Source of the DNA: Candidatus Hydrogenedens sp.
GTDB lineage: Bacteria; Hydrogenedentota; Hydrogenedentia; Hydrogenedentales; Hydrogenedentaceae
Reading direction: 5' to 3'
NCBI GenBank assembly: GCA_020216745.1
Contig: JAIWNQ010000054.1
Location: 1 to 10,000, forward strand
Length of the DNA: 10,000 nucleotides
Part shown: positions 1 to 7,372 of the stretch, piece by piece
Numbering within the stretch: the first letter of the stretch is position 1
How the letters are laid out: every line of letters begins with the position of its first letter
The notes under the pieces: model-generated
Told to the model about the DNA's origin: nothing
Database searches by the model: none
Seen by the model: only the letters and a program-made list of their open reading frames with translations
Made by a program: the position numbers and the translations under genes

Positions 1-408
1 CTGTCCAAAAAAGCGATGTATTGGGGAGAGAGCAAAAAACAACCCCGCTAACAATCCAATTTTATAGGAACCTAATTTCTTACCAATAAAAAGTAAAATA
101 GGGATTGTTATTACACTTAACAGGACAGAAAAAAAACGCAAACCCAAAACAGAAGGAGAAATATAATGCCAGAATAGATATTCAAGAACATAATAAGCAG
201 GCATAGTGGCAGGGTCATAAAGAGGATTTAAGAAAAGGAATTCTTTTAATGACCCAACATTAATATGAACTAAACTGGAATATTCATCCCACCAAACCGA
301 TTCATCTGAAATATTATATATACGGAGACCAAATGCTAGTAAAATAATGAATATGCAGTATATATATGCATGGATTTTATATATCTGACATATTCCTTTT
401 CTTTCCAC
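1..408 (-). CDS. GT39/PMT_2-type membrane glycosyltransferase, N-terminal part (runs off left edge)
   Basis: Only the first 136 codons are in the window. The reading frame is open from a stop at about 432 to position 1. No ATG fits this frame; the best start is GTG at 408, with AGGA (419-416) seven bases upstream. The protein opens with a short basic cytoplasmic tail, then a membrane segment (about residues 13-28). The motif SDESVWWDEYSS follows at 34-45: the Asp-Glu pair (D41, E42) in the first periplasmic loop is the hallmark of GT-C enzymes of the ArnT/PMT group. More hydrophobic segments follow, and the sequence ends in LSPIHRFFGQ, matching the family's SP-x-H-x-x-x-x-Q(E) signature. Such enzymes move a sugar from a polyprenyl-phosphate donor to a lipid, glycan or protein outside the cytoplasm. 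It is the last visible gene of the operon, 49 bp after the B12 radical SAM gene. Acceptor and sugar cannot be told. Confidence 0.8.
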   Translation of the reverse strand, partial: MERKGICQIYKIHAYIYCIFIILLAFGLRIYNISDESVWWDEYSSLVHINVGSLKEFLFLNPLYDPATMPAYYVLEYLFWHYISPSVLGLRFFSVLLSVITIPILLFIGKKLGSYKIGLLAGLFFALSPIHRFFGQ

Positions 409-415
409 AATGAGG

Positions 416-419
416 TCCT
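416..419 (-). promoter_or_regulatory. Shine-Dalgarno that selects the GTG start at 408
   Basis: On the minus strand AGGA lies seven bases before GTG at 408-406. The same frame has a TAA at about 432-430 and no ATG between that stop and the conserved WWDEY region. An ATG at 391 is in another frame and meets a TAA after four codons. The GTG start is therefore the only well-placed initiation codon. Confidence 0.55.
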
Positions 420-457
420 GATTGTAAGTTTAAACTAATTAGAATCATATTTACAGT

Positions 458-1897
458 TTAACAATTAGTCTTTTCAGAGTTCCATAGTCCTTTTGTTGCA
501 CGGTGAATAAAAATAGGGAGGTAATATGGTAACAATAATGGTTTCGGATAACTACGTAACAATCGGTAAATACGTATCGGGTCCACATAAAACTTTTTCA
601 TTGCTTTCCGCTGATATGAAAAAAGAACCTTATCAGGCAAATCAGTTAGATTAACATTCATTGCAGAAAAATCCATGTTATTATAATTTAATTTTTCAAG
701 TTTCTCTGGTTTGTTTTCTTTAACCCATTCATATAGAGGTGTACCTGGAAAAGGTGTTACTGTAAAGAAGCTTGCGGTATGAAAACGAGATTTACATGCG
801 ACATCAATAGTTTGTTGAAGTTCTTCTTCAGTTTCTGTAGGAAAACCCATCATACAAAAACCAGTAATGTAAATATTTTTTTTAGCAGTTATTTCTACCG
901 CTTTTAGAAATTTATCTATATCTAATCTTTTACATGTAAACTTTTGTAATCGTGGTGAACCTGTTTCCAATGAAAATCCACACAAATAAGTACCTATTGA
1001 ATGCATTGCGTCTATCACTTCTTGTGTTGCGATATCTCCACGAATTGCTGTTGGGAAAGCCAGTTCTATCTTTAATCCCCGTTTATGCACCAGTTCGGCA
1101 ATTTCTATGACTCTCCGCTGATTAAAATTAAAGTTATCATCCAAAAATTCAAAATCAGTAACATTATATTTTTTGGCAAAGAATTCTATTTCGTCCACGA
1201 CTCGTTCTGCTGAATGCATCCTTATCTTCCGCCCAAAAATAGAATGACACCACATACATTGATATGGACATCCCCGACTACTAAACAATGAGACATATTT
1301 TCTCCGCACAATAGGTGCGATAGATTGATGTTTCCAGTAACGGGGCAAATCAATTAAATCGTATGCGGGAAACGGTAGTTCATCTAATTCTTCAATCATA
1401 GGTAACATTCCAGGATTATTAATGATTTGCCCATCACTACTTTTCCAAATAATCCCCTGGATATTCTGCAAATTGCCCTTTTCTGGATAACTTTCTATAA
1501 TTTGTTTTAAGGCTATCTCTCCTTCTCCTGGAACAACCACATCAACATCTACATCATTAAATACATTATCTCTAACAGCAGAAGCATGAGGACCACCAAG
1601 TAGTATCCATGATTCAGGACAGACTTCACGAAGTAATGGCACCAAATTAGGCAATTGATACGCAAATGTTGTAAGAGCAGACAAGCAAATAATATGTGGC
1701 GCAAATTTGCTAATCTGTTTGCTCAACTCCTCTACGTCATAATTTTCAAGTCTCTGATTTATAACACAAATATCCAAGTCTTTTAATTCTCTGCGTAAAT
1801 AAGCAGAAAGATATAATATTCCCATTGGAGGTGTTGCTAATGGGTATAAAGGTCTCCTCAACCCCAAATTAACTAAAATAATCTTTTTCTTTGTCAT
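458..1897 (-). CDS. Cobalamin-binding radical SAM enzyme (B12-binding N-domain plus radical SAM core)
   Basis: The protein has 479 residues. The N-terminal third is a Rossmann-like B12-binding domain: PPMGILYLSAYL near residues 23-34, LSALTTF near 72-78, GGPHAS near 101-106 and PGEGE near 123-127. The radical SAM core follows, with RGCPYQCMWCH giving cysteines 210, 214 and 217 (CX3CX2C) for the [4Fe-4S] cluster, an acidic FLDDNF strand near 251-256, and GFCMMGFPTET near 346-356. A basic C-terminal tail completes it. Members of this class perform methylations, ring rearrangements and other radical steps; substrate cannot be read from sequence. The frame extends one codon up to TTG at 1900, but ATG at 1897 sits eight bases after AGGTG (1910-1906) and is preferred. 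Its place between an acetamidino-sugar amidotransferase and a glycosyltransferase suggests work on a sugar or a lipid carrier, which is inference. Confidence 0.9.
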   Translation of the reverse strand: MTKKKIILVNLGLRRPLYPLATPPMGILYLSAYLRRELKDLDICVINQRLENYDVEELSKQISKFAPHIICLSALTTFAYQLPNLVPLLREVCPESWILLGGPHASAVRDNVFNDVDVDVVVPGEGEIALKQIIESYPEKGNLQNIQGIIWKSSDGQIINNPGMLPMIEELDELPFPAYDLIDLPRYWKHQSIAPIVRRKYVSLFSSRGCPYQCMWCHSIFGRKIRMHSAERVVDEIEFFAKKYNVTDFEFLDDNFNFNQRRVIEIAELVHKRGLKIELAFPTAIRGDIATQEVIDAMHSIGTYLCGFSLETGSPRLQKFTCKRLDIDKFLKAVEITAKKNIYITGFCMMGFPTETEEELQQTIDVACKSRFHTASFFTVTPFPGTPLYEWVKENKPEKLEKLNYNNMDFSAMNVNLTDLPDKVLFSYQRKAMKKFYVDPIRIYRLLRSYPKPLLLPYYLPIFIHRATKGLWNSEKTNC

Positions 1898-1905
1898 CAA
1901 TGTAT

Positions 1906-1910
1906 CACCT
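1906..1910 (-). promoter_or_regulatory. Shine-Dalgarno deciding ATG 1897 over TTG 1900
   Basis: On the minus strand AGGTG is followed after eight bases by ATG (1897) and after five by TTG (1900). The spacing and codon identity both favour ATG. Confidence 0.5.
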
Positions 1911-1946
1911 GTTTAGTTAGTATTATAACAATAATAAAAAAGGTAT

Positions 1947-3095
1947 CTAAATAGCATGAAAAAATTTTTCATAAGTATGCGCAGGTATTGCGTGGATTTT
2001 ACATAAAATCCATACAAACCATTGAAATTTTCTGAGCAATGGATAGTATGAAGGGTAATCAGTAAAATATTTATTTGGTGCTTTTACAATTTCTTCAAAC
2101 TCCTCCCGAGTTAAACCTTGTTTCCTAAGGCAGTGTTCTATTCGTTCCTCATCCTCAAAAAAGGGCGGTTCAGATAGTGCTTTTAACGCATCTTCCCGAG
2201 ATACAACTCCAGTTCTTACTTTTGCTGATAGTTCAACCACCCGCCAGTCAAAACCAAATTTTCTACGTGCATAGTAATAAACTAAAGTAAATAATTCATT
2301 ATCTAAATGGTGTTGTCCCGTGTCTTTCCAATCAAATTTTTCCTCTAATAATTTTTCTACTTTCTCTCCTGTATCGTCATAATAATTGGTAACATTTATC
2401 ACTCGGATTCCTTTCCAGAGAATCCAATAAATCATATCTTTCAATTCTATATTTTGAAAATGTTTTAATGGTATCGTGCAATATCGTTCCACAATAGCAC
2501 GAGTATATCTCCCATCAATATAATTCCATTTTAATGGTGTAATGCCTTCTTCCCTAAAAGAATGGCTTAAAATAATATATTTAACATTTTCTTTTTCCGC
2601 AGTACGGAACAAACTATTTGCAATTCCGATGTCATCAGTCAGGTCAATATAAGGGACACAAGCACGGATTGTAGCATTGGTCAATTCCCGAGATTCAGGC
2701 CAATCCATAATAATCGTATGTAACTCTACATCTAATTTATCGCACAATTTAGCAAGATTCGTTTTTGCAATTTCTGAGTCCCAACCATTGTCAAAATGAA
2801 CTGCTAGAGGTCGTAATTTCATAATTTCTTTAACATAATATAAGCAATACGAAGTATCTCTTCCTCCACTAACACCAACAACACAATCATATTTTTTACC
2901 CTTTCCATCCCTTCTTATTTTCTCTGCAATTTTTTGTAATATCATAGCCCCTTTTTCGCCAACTGGAAAACGTTTATCCAAATCATCATGCATGTGACAG
3001 AAATTACATATTCCATATTTATCTAATCGCACTCCTGGAATGGATGTATCCATAACGCATCGTTTACATAATACTTTATTTTCGTGTTGGCTCAT
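1947..3095 (-). CDS. wbpG: N-acetyl sugar amidotransferase, WbpG/WbuX/PseA type
   Basis: This 382-residue protein belongs to the ATP-PPi (PP-loop) family that makes acetamidino sugars. Two CxxC pairs near the N-terminus (C10/C13 and C30/C33, in LCKRCVMDTS and GICNFCHMHD) form a likely zinc site. The PP-loop VVGVSGGRDTSYCLYY lies at 72-87, followed by LAVHFDNGWDSE at 98-108. In studied relatives (P. aeruginosa WbpG, E. coli WbuX) the enzyme is thought to activate the N-acetyl oxygen of a UDP-sugar with ATP and accept ammonia made by a HisH-like glutaminase and passed through a HisF-like partner. Both partners are encoded immediately upstream; the HisF-like stop is 16 bp away. The ATG at 3095 follows AAGG by ten bases. 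The sugar substrate here is unknown, and a different amide acceptor is possible. Length and motifs are complete. Confidence 0.9.
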   Translation of the reverse strand: MSQHENKVLCKRCVMDTSIPGVRLDKYGICNFCHMHDDLDKRFPVGEKGAMILQKIAEKIRRDGKGKKYDCVVGVSGGRDTSYCLYYVKEIMKLRPLAVHFDNGWDSEIAKTNLAKLCDKLDVELHTIIMDWPESRELTNATIRACVPYIDLTDDIGIANSLFRTAEKENVKYIILSHSFREEGITPLKWNYIDGRYTRAIVERYCTIPLKHFQNIELKDMIYWILWKGIRVINVTNYYDDTGEKVEKLLEEKFDWKDTGQHHLDNELFTLVYYYARRKFGFDWRVVELSAKVRTGVVSREDALKALSEPPFFEDEERIEHCLRKQGLTREEFEEIVKAPNKYFTDYPSYYPLLRKFQWFVWILCKIHAIPAHTYEKFFHAI

Positions 3096-3111
3096 ATTTG
3101 TGTGACCTTAC

Positions 3112-3930
3112 TTATAATCGTGACAATTCCAAATCAATAGGCTTTTTAGGGTCTCTTTTCCGAATATGTTCTGGTTTAAAGTATTCTAACAGTTGTTCTT
3201 CTGTAGGATAAGTTATTAACACTGTCCTTCGAGGACCGTAAAAAAGGAAGAATGCGCCACATGCCACCGCAGAAACTCCCGACTGGTAATATGCATCCGC
3301 TAAATCTTTAACAGAACCTGCTCCTCCACATGCAATTACAGGAATTTGAACATTATCCGTAATCATTTTTATTAAGTCTAAATCATACCCTTCAAGGGTT
3401 CCATCTCTATCAATACTCGTAATTAATATTTCACCTGCTCCTTCTGCCTCTACTCTTTTTGCCAATTCTATTGGGTTTAGACCTGTAGATTTTCGCCCAC
3501 CATGTGTAAATACCTCATATCCACCATCTACTTTACGTACATCAATAGATGCAACAATACATTGCCTCCCAAACTGTTCTGCGGATTTTTGTAATAAATC
3601 GGGGACTTCAATTACAGATGTATTAAGAACCACTCTATCAGCCCCCGCATTCAATAATTCTCTTATGACATTAATATTGCTAATTCCTCCGCCAACAGTA
3701 AAAGGCATCGAGGTTTCTGCTGATATTTGCTTCACCACTTCTATTTCAGGAGGCCGATTTTCAAGTGTCGCAACTATATCAAGTAATATTAGCTCATCTA
3801 CATTATGCTGGTTAAATACACGAGCTGCATTAATTGGACAACCTACATATTTAGGGTTTGAAAATCGAATCGTCTTTTCCAAACCCCAATGACGTAATAA
3901 AAGAACAGGTATTACTCTAACTTTTAGCAT
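3112..3930 (-). CDS. hisF: HisF-like protein of the acetamidino-sugar system (HisF2/WbuZ/AglZ type)
   Basis: This is a 272-residue (beta-alpha)8 barrel. Typical HisF phosphate-binding and core motifs are seen: LLDIVA at 49-54, VGGGIS at 79-84, SIDVR at 128-132, TSIDRDGTLEGYD at 171-183 and CGGAGS at 201-206. The catalytic Asp of histidine-pathway HisF at position 11 is absent: the N-terminus reads RVIPVLLLRHWGLEKT, with Leu at 11. The second Asp (D130) is kept. This N-terminal change is typical of the paralogues that work with WbpG-type enzymes, so the protein most likely channels ammonia from the HisH partner rather than making imidazole glycerol phosphate. The C-terminus is longer than in standard HisF (about 20 charged residues). 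The start overlaps the HisH-like stop by 14 bp, and GAGGTG lies four bases before the ATG, consistent with translational coupling. Confidence 0.9.
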   Translation of the reverse strand: MLKVRVIPVLLLRHWGLEKTIRFSNPKYVGCPINAARVFNQHNVDELILLDIVATLENRPPEIEVVKQISAETSMPFTVGGGISNINVIRELLNAGADRVVLNTSVIEVPDLLQKSAEQFGRQCIVASIDVRKVDGGYEVFTHGGRKSTGLNPIELAKRVEAEGAGEILITSIDRDGTLEGYDLDLIKMITDNVQIPVIACGGAGSVKDLADAYYQSGVSAVACGAFFLFYGPRRTVLITYPTEEQLLEYFKPEHIRKRDPKKPIDLELSRL

Positions 3931-4582
3931 TCAACACCTCGTTAAGAAAATTTTGTATTAACATTGTCCCACCAATATAACTTTTTTCAGGATGAAATTG
4001 GGTCGCATAAATGTTCCTATTCTCATATAAAGAAATGAAAGGAATCCCATATTCGGTTATCCCGAGTTTACCCTCAATTTCCTTTAACGGGACAAAATAA
4101 GAATGTGCAAAGTAAAAATTTGGTTTTTCTATCATTCCTGATAATAAGGATAATTCTTCTTTATTTGTTTTCACATCGTTCCAACCGATATGAGGCACTC
4201 GAACAAAGTCTTTTACAACACTTCTTATATGATATACATTTACAGGTATCCACCCCAGTCCTTTTGCCTTACCTTCTTCACTAAATTCTGCCATAATTTG
4301 GAATCCTAAACAAATACCCAAAATAGGTTTCTTTAATTCTAAAACATAGTGATTTAATTTTTTTGTTAAGCCAGATTTTGTTAAAAAATCCATAGCACTT
4401 CCACAAGCACCGACCCCAGGCAAAACAATGGCATCAAACGAATCTAAGTCGGTTTCTCTATTTATAACTTCAATTGAGACACCTGCCTTATAAAAAGCAC
4501 GATAAACGGAATGAATATTTCCAGCCGAGTAATCAATAATTGCTATTTTTAATCCTTTATTTTTATTGGTTACAGTTTCCAT
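3917..4582 (-). CDS. hisH: HisH-like class I glutamine amidotransferase of the acetamidino-sugar system
   Basis: This glutaminase of about 221 residues releases ammonia from glutamine. The class I triad is intact: Cys91 in GICLGFQ (nucleophile elbow), His197 and Glu199 in FHPEKS. PGVGA near 55-59, PHIGWND near 130-136 and YFAHSY near 157-162 are the other HisH signatures. It pairs with the overlapping HisF-like protein and should feed ammonia to the WbpG-type enzyme, as HisH2/WbuY do. No other histidine-pathway gene is nearby. Two starts are possible. ATG 4591 lacks a usable ribosome site; ATG 4582 lies eight bases after GGAA (4594-4591) and gives residue numbers three lower, so I chose it. 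Either way the start lies inside the 3' end of the carbamoyltransferase gene (20 or 29 bp overlap), pointing to coupled translation. Confidence 0.9.
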   Translation of the reverse strand: METVTNKNKGLKIAIIDYSAGNIHSVYRAFYKAGVSIEVINRETDLDSFDAIVLPGVGACGSAMDFLTKSGLTKKLNHYVLELKKPILGICLGFQIMAEFSEEGKAKGLGWIPVNVYHIRSVVKDFVRVPHIGWNDVKTNKEELSLLSGMIEKPNFYFAHSYFVPLKEIEGKLGITEYGIPFISLYENRNIYATQFHPEKSYIGGTMLIQNFLNEVLNAKS

Positions 4583-6317
4583 CAAATTCATTCCAAAAGT
4601 CTTGATTTCGTCCTACTATAAAATTATTTAAAAATAAATAATCCAGTCCTGACTCAATAAATGTCTGCAATGCTTCATTTGGTGTACGAACAATTGGCGA
4701 TTCATGCATATTGAAACTTGTATTTAAAACGACACTTGTCCCTGACAACTTTTTATAATGCTTTAATATCTCATAAAATGTTGGATTATTTTCCTTCTTT
4801 ACAAGTTGGGCTCGTGTCGTTCCATCAATATGAACAACTGCCCCATGTTCTTCTTTCATTTTTTGTGTACTACGAAAACAGCAAGTCATGAATTCACCTG
4901 CATGCCTTGCCTTCTCATATCCTATCAAAAAATGCCCCGCATCCTCATCTAAAAGAGCGGGGGCAAAGGGCATAAAGTCACTTCTCTTCAACATAATATT
5001 TAACTTTTCAGTTATATCTCGCATAGTTGAATCGCACAAGATAGACCTATTCCCTAATGCACGGGGTCCCCATTCCATTTTATCATCAAATCGGGCAATA
5101 ATCCTTTTATTGTAAAGACACTTCGCAATAATACTATTTATTTGGTGGCTTTCAAGTTCCTTAAACGGCAGTTTATATCGGTCTATCGCCTTTTTTGTTT
5201 CTTCTTTGCCATACGCATCACCCCAAAATGCATGTGGAAGCGATTTTGGATAAAAACGAAATTGTGAACTTATTGCTCCTAAACTTAACCCTCCATCACC
5301 CATATTTGGATATACAAATAATTCCTCAACTTCCTGTAATTCATGTATTTTCTGGTTTAACAATACATTTGCAAAGACACCACCTGCAACAGTCACCTTA
5401 CTTAGTCCTGTTCTTTTTATCCAATATTTCACTAAGGAGCAAATCGTTTGTTCTAAAATATTTTGTGACCATGCACATAGGTCTTCCCGTGAATATTTTT
5501 CTAATAATTGCAAAAGCCATGCTCTCAATTTTTTACCATAAGGACCTTTATATAAAAGGATATCTTGATTCCATGAAAATGGGTTGTCATGTTGAATCCT
5601 ATTTGCATCCCCGTGAGCAGAGAGCCCTGTTAATTTTCCCTCATCTCTACATGGGACAAAACCTAATACCTCTGTTAAATTTTCGAAAAACAAACCAAAC
5701 GAACTTTTAGCAGAGGATTTCCATAATCTTGTGATTGTATTCCCTTCTCCTTTAGAAACGGTCAAAGATAAACCGTCTCCCATTCCATCTGCAGTTACGA
5801 TAAGTGCCTTATCAAATCCAGAACAGAAATAACTTCCCCATGCATGGGCTTCATGATGTTCTATAAAATGAATATCTATTTCTTTAGATAAGTCTGGCAA
5901 TCTTTTTTGGATAATTTTCTTAAGAATAAAGGCGAGTTTCCGTTTCATCGCATCAGTAGGATTTATGTAGCTTATTGGATTATAGGATACAGCCCATTCT
6001 GTAATATTATTCCATAAACTTACACTACCCTCACTATGTTTTTTTTCCCTTCGTGCATCGAATGCTTTCTTTTGTAAGTTTGGAAATATTCTAAATAATG
6101 GGAACGGAGTTACAAATCCTGAAACGCAAACTGATTCTATCTCTTTAATTGAAATTCCTGTCTGTTTTAACGCTGACTGCAGAGATTGATACGGAAATCC
6201 ACCTTCATTTTTCCTCCGTGTATATCGCTCTTCATTTGACATAAATAAAATATGGTCATCATCACAAATAGTAACTCCAGAATCAAAGAAATCCTCACTA
6301 ATACCTAAAATAAGCAT
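4563..6317 (-). CDS. Carbamoyltransferase, NodU/CmcH/TobZ family
   Basis: This 584-residue protein has the two-domain plan of O-carbamoyltransferases that use carbamoyl phosphate and ATP, through carbamoyl adenylate, to carbamoylate a hydroxyl group. The N-terminal Kae1-like half shows ILGISEDFFDSGV at 3-15, the metal-binding EHHEAHA at 153-159, TADGMGDG at 175-182, LTGLSAHGD at 229-237 and AGGVFANVLLN at 311-321. The C-terminal Carbam_trans_C half shows MEWGPRALGNRSIL at 414-427, RSDFMPFAPALL at 445-456 and LNTSFNMHESPIV at 531-543. All are as expected for an active enzyme. Relatives act on Nod-factor sugars, aminoglycosides, cephems and surface glycans. Here the setting among amino-sugar genes suggests a sugar hydroxyl. 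It begins 41 bp after the SPASM gene; AAGG lies ten bases before the ATG. Its 3' end overlaps the HisH-like gene. Confidence 0.93.
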   Translation of the reverse strand: MLILGISEDFFDSGVTICDDDHILFMSNEERYTRRKNEGGFPYQSLQSALKQTGISIKEIESVCVSGFVTPFPLFRIFPNLQKKAFDARREKKHSEGSVSLWNNITEWAVSYNPISYINPTDAMKRKLAFILKKIIQKRLPDLSKEIDIHFIEHHEAHAWGSYFCSGFDKALIVTADGMGDGLSLTVSKGEGNTITRLWKSSAKSSFGLFFENLTEVLGFVPCRDEGKLTGLSAHGDANRIQHDNPFSWNQDILLYKGPYGKKLRAWLLQLLEKYSREDLCAWSQNILEQTICSLVKYWIKRTGLSKVTVAGGVFANVLLNQKIHELQEVEELFVYPNMGDGGLSLGAISSQFRFYPKSLPHAFWGDAYGKEETKKAIDRYKLPFKELESHQINSIIAKCLYNKRIIARFDDKMEWGPRALGNRSILCDSTMRDITEKLNIMLKRSDFMPFAPALLDEDAGHFLIGYEKARHAGEFMTCCFRSTQKMKEEHGAVVHIDGTTRAQLVKKENNPTFYEILKHYKKLSGTSVVLNTSFNMHESPIVRTPNEALQTFIESGLDYLFLNNFIVGRNQDFWNEFDGNCNQ

Positions 6318-6358
6318 TTACTTATAACCTTTAACATCACTATCATAACAAAGTAAAT

Positions 6359-7372
6359 TTACATCCATAATGCATTCCAGATAGCAGATGGATTTAGTTG
6401 CCATATTAAAGCAAGTTCTACAATTGGTGCACACCAGCATGTGGCACATCCTTGAGGAACTTTTAAATTCTTTAATAATTTATCAAAAGAGTGGTCATTA
6501 TTTTTACTCAAATTATTGCTTTCTTTTCCATACAATCTCCTTGTCTCATACAAATGACATGAAAGCAATGAACCATCGGGCTCAATAGTAAATGTAAGCC
6601 TTCCCGCAGGGCACCAAATGTTATGTGGTTCAGGCCAATAACTTAAATACTTTAAGCCTGCATAAGAGTTCCGAACAGGATAACCTTTCCGCTTTGCGTC
6701 AATTACTTTTTTTATAACCTGAGTATAATCTTCTCTTTTTGGAGCAATCGGATTAATGTTTAACGAAGAATCAAGGTGAAGAGTTGCAGGCTGAAACATT
6801 ACTTTAACATTCATTTCCTTTGCTCTTTCTAAAACAAAATCTATAGCCCCAATATTTATTTTTGAAATCACACATAAAAAGGACATAGAGATATTTTTAC
6901 TTTTGCAGAAATTAACAACATGAAAAAGACGCTCATATGTGCCTTTACCGCGAATTGCATCATGTACATCTGCTGGACCATCAAAACTAAGATTTATGTG
7001 GTCTACGACATGTTCTATTCCATCATACTTTTCTATTCCTGAACCTGTAGAACTCAAATAAACACTAAACCCCAAAGATTTGGCATATCCTAATATTTTC
7101 ATAATGTCCTTTTTAACAAGTGGCTCACCACCTCCAAAAGTAATCCATCTAATGCCCATCTTATATAAAATAGATAGCCTTTCAAGTATTTCATTTGTTT
7201 CCAATTCTTTGATTTTCAATTCATTTGCACCACAATATAAACATTGATACGGACACCGAAAAGTAAGATTCCATTCTGCAAATAGAGGTGCATTAACTTT
7301 AAATATCTTAAGTTTTACCCAAGAGTAGATAATCGCATGTATTCGACTAAGATTTTTCAATAAAAGAACCAT
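6359..7372 (-). CDS. Radical SAM enzyme with SPASM-like C-terminal cysteines
   Basis: This 337-residue protein has a radical SAM core starting at LTFRCPYQCLYCGANE: cysteines 40, 44 and 47 (CX3CX2C) bind the [4Fe-4S] cluster and SAM. The SAM-binding FGGGEP motif is at 79-84, INLSFDGP at 126-133. The C-terminal part carries more cysteines: C254 in IWCPAGR, C272 in LLSCHLYE after the typical EPDGSLL stretch, and C309/C312/C314 in GCATCWCAP. This pattern resembles a SPASM or twitch domain holding one or more auxiliary clusters. Such enzymes modify peptides, or sugars and alcohols by dehydrogenation or epimerisation. No precursor-peptide gene is visible beside it, and the neighbours are sugar genes, so a non-peptide substrate is more likely (inference). 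The ATG at 7372 lies within the end of the upstream membrane-protein gene (26 bp overlap), nine bases after GGTGA. Confidence 0.88.
   Translation of the reverse strand: MVLLLKNLSRIHAIIYSWVKLKIFKVNAPLFAEWNLTFRCPYQCLYCGANELKIKELETNEILERLSILYKMGIRWITFGGGEPLVKKDIMKILGYAKSLGFSVYLSSTGSGIEKYDGIEHVVDHINLSFDGPADVHDAIRGKGTYERLFHVVNFCKSKNISMSFLCVISKINIGAIDFVLERAKEMNVKVMFQPATLHLDSSLNINPIAPKREDYTQVIKKVIDAKRKGYPVRNSYAGLKYLSYWPEPHNIWCPAGRLTFTIEPDGSLLSCHLYETRRLYGKESNNLSKNNDHSFDKLLKNLKVPQGCATCWCAPIVELALIWQLNPSAIWNALWM

Noticed and set aside
409..457. Short palindromes CTAATTAG and GTTTAAAC in the gap before the glycosyltransferase gene, as operators.
   Set aside because: Such 8-base palindromes are expected by chance in AT-rich sequence, and no regulator gene is nearby.
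1956..1972. Perfect 8 bp-arm inverted repeat (ATGAAAAA / TTTTTCAT) at the end of the wbpG-like gene, followed on the minus strand by a T-run, as a possible terminator.
   Set aside because: The arms are nearly all A/T with a one-base centre, so a stable hairpin is unlikely; it encodes YEKFFH in the reading frame.
3112..4591. Histidine biosynthesis (hisH-hisF imidazole glycerol phosphate synthase).
   Set aside because: No other his gene is near, the HisF-like protein lacks the first catalytic Asp, and the pair is followed directly by a WbpG-type amidotransferase.
5195..5710. Plus-strand open frame of 171 codons.
   Set aside because: It lies wholly antisense to the carbamoyltransferase gene, shows no family motif, and its composition reads as a shadow of that gene.
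4563..6317. TsaD/Kae1-type tRNA modification enzyme, because of the N-terminal Kae1-like fold and EHHEAHA motif.
   Set aside because: The length (584 residues) and the C-terminal EWGPRALGNRSIL and LNTSFN motifs are those of NodU/CmcH carbamoyltransferases.
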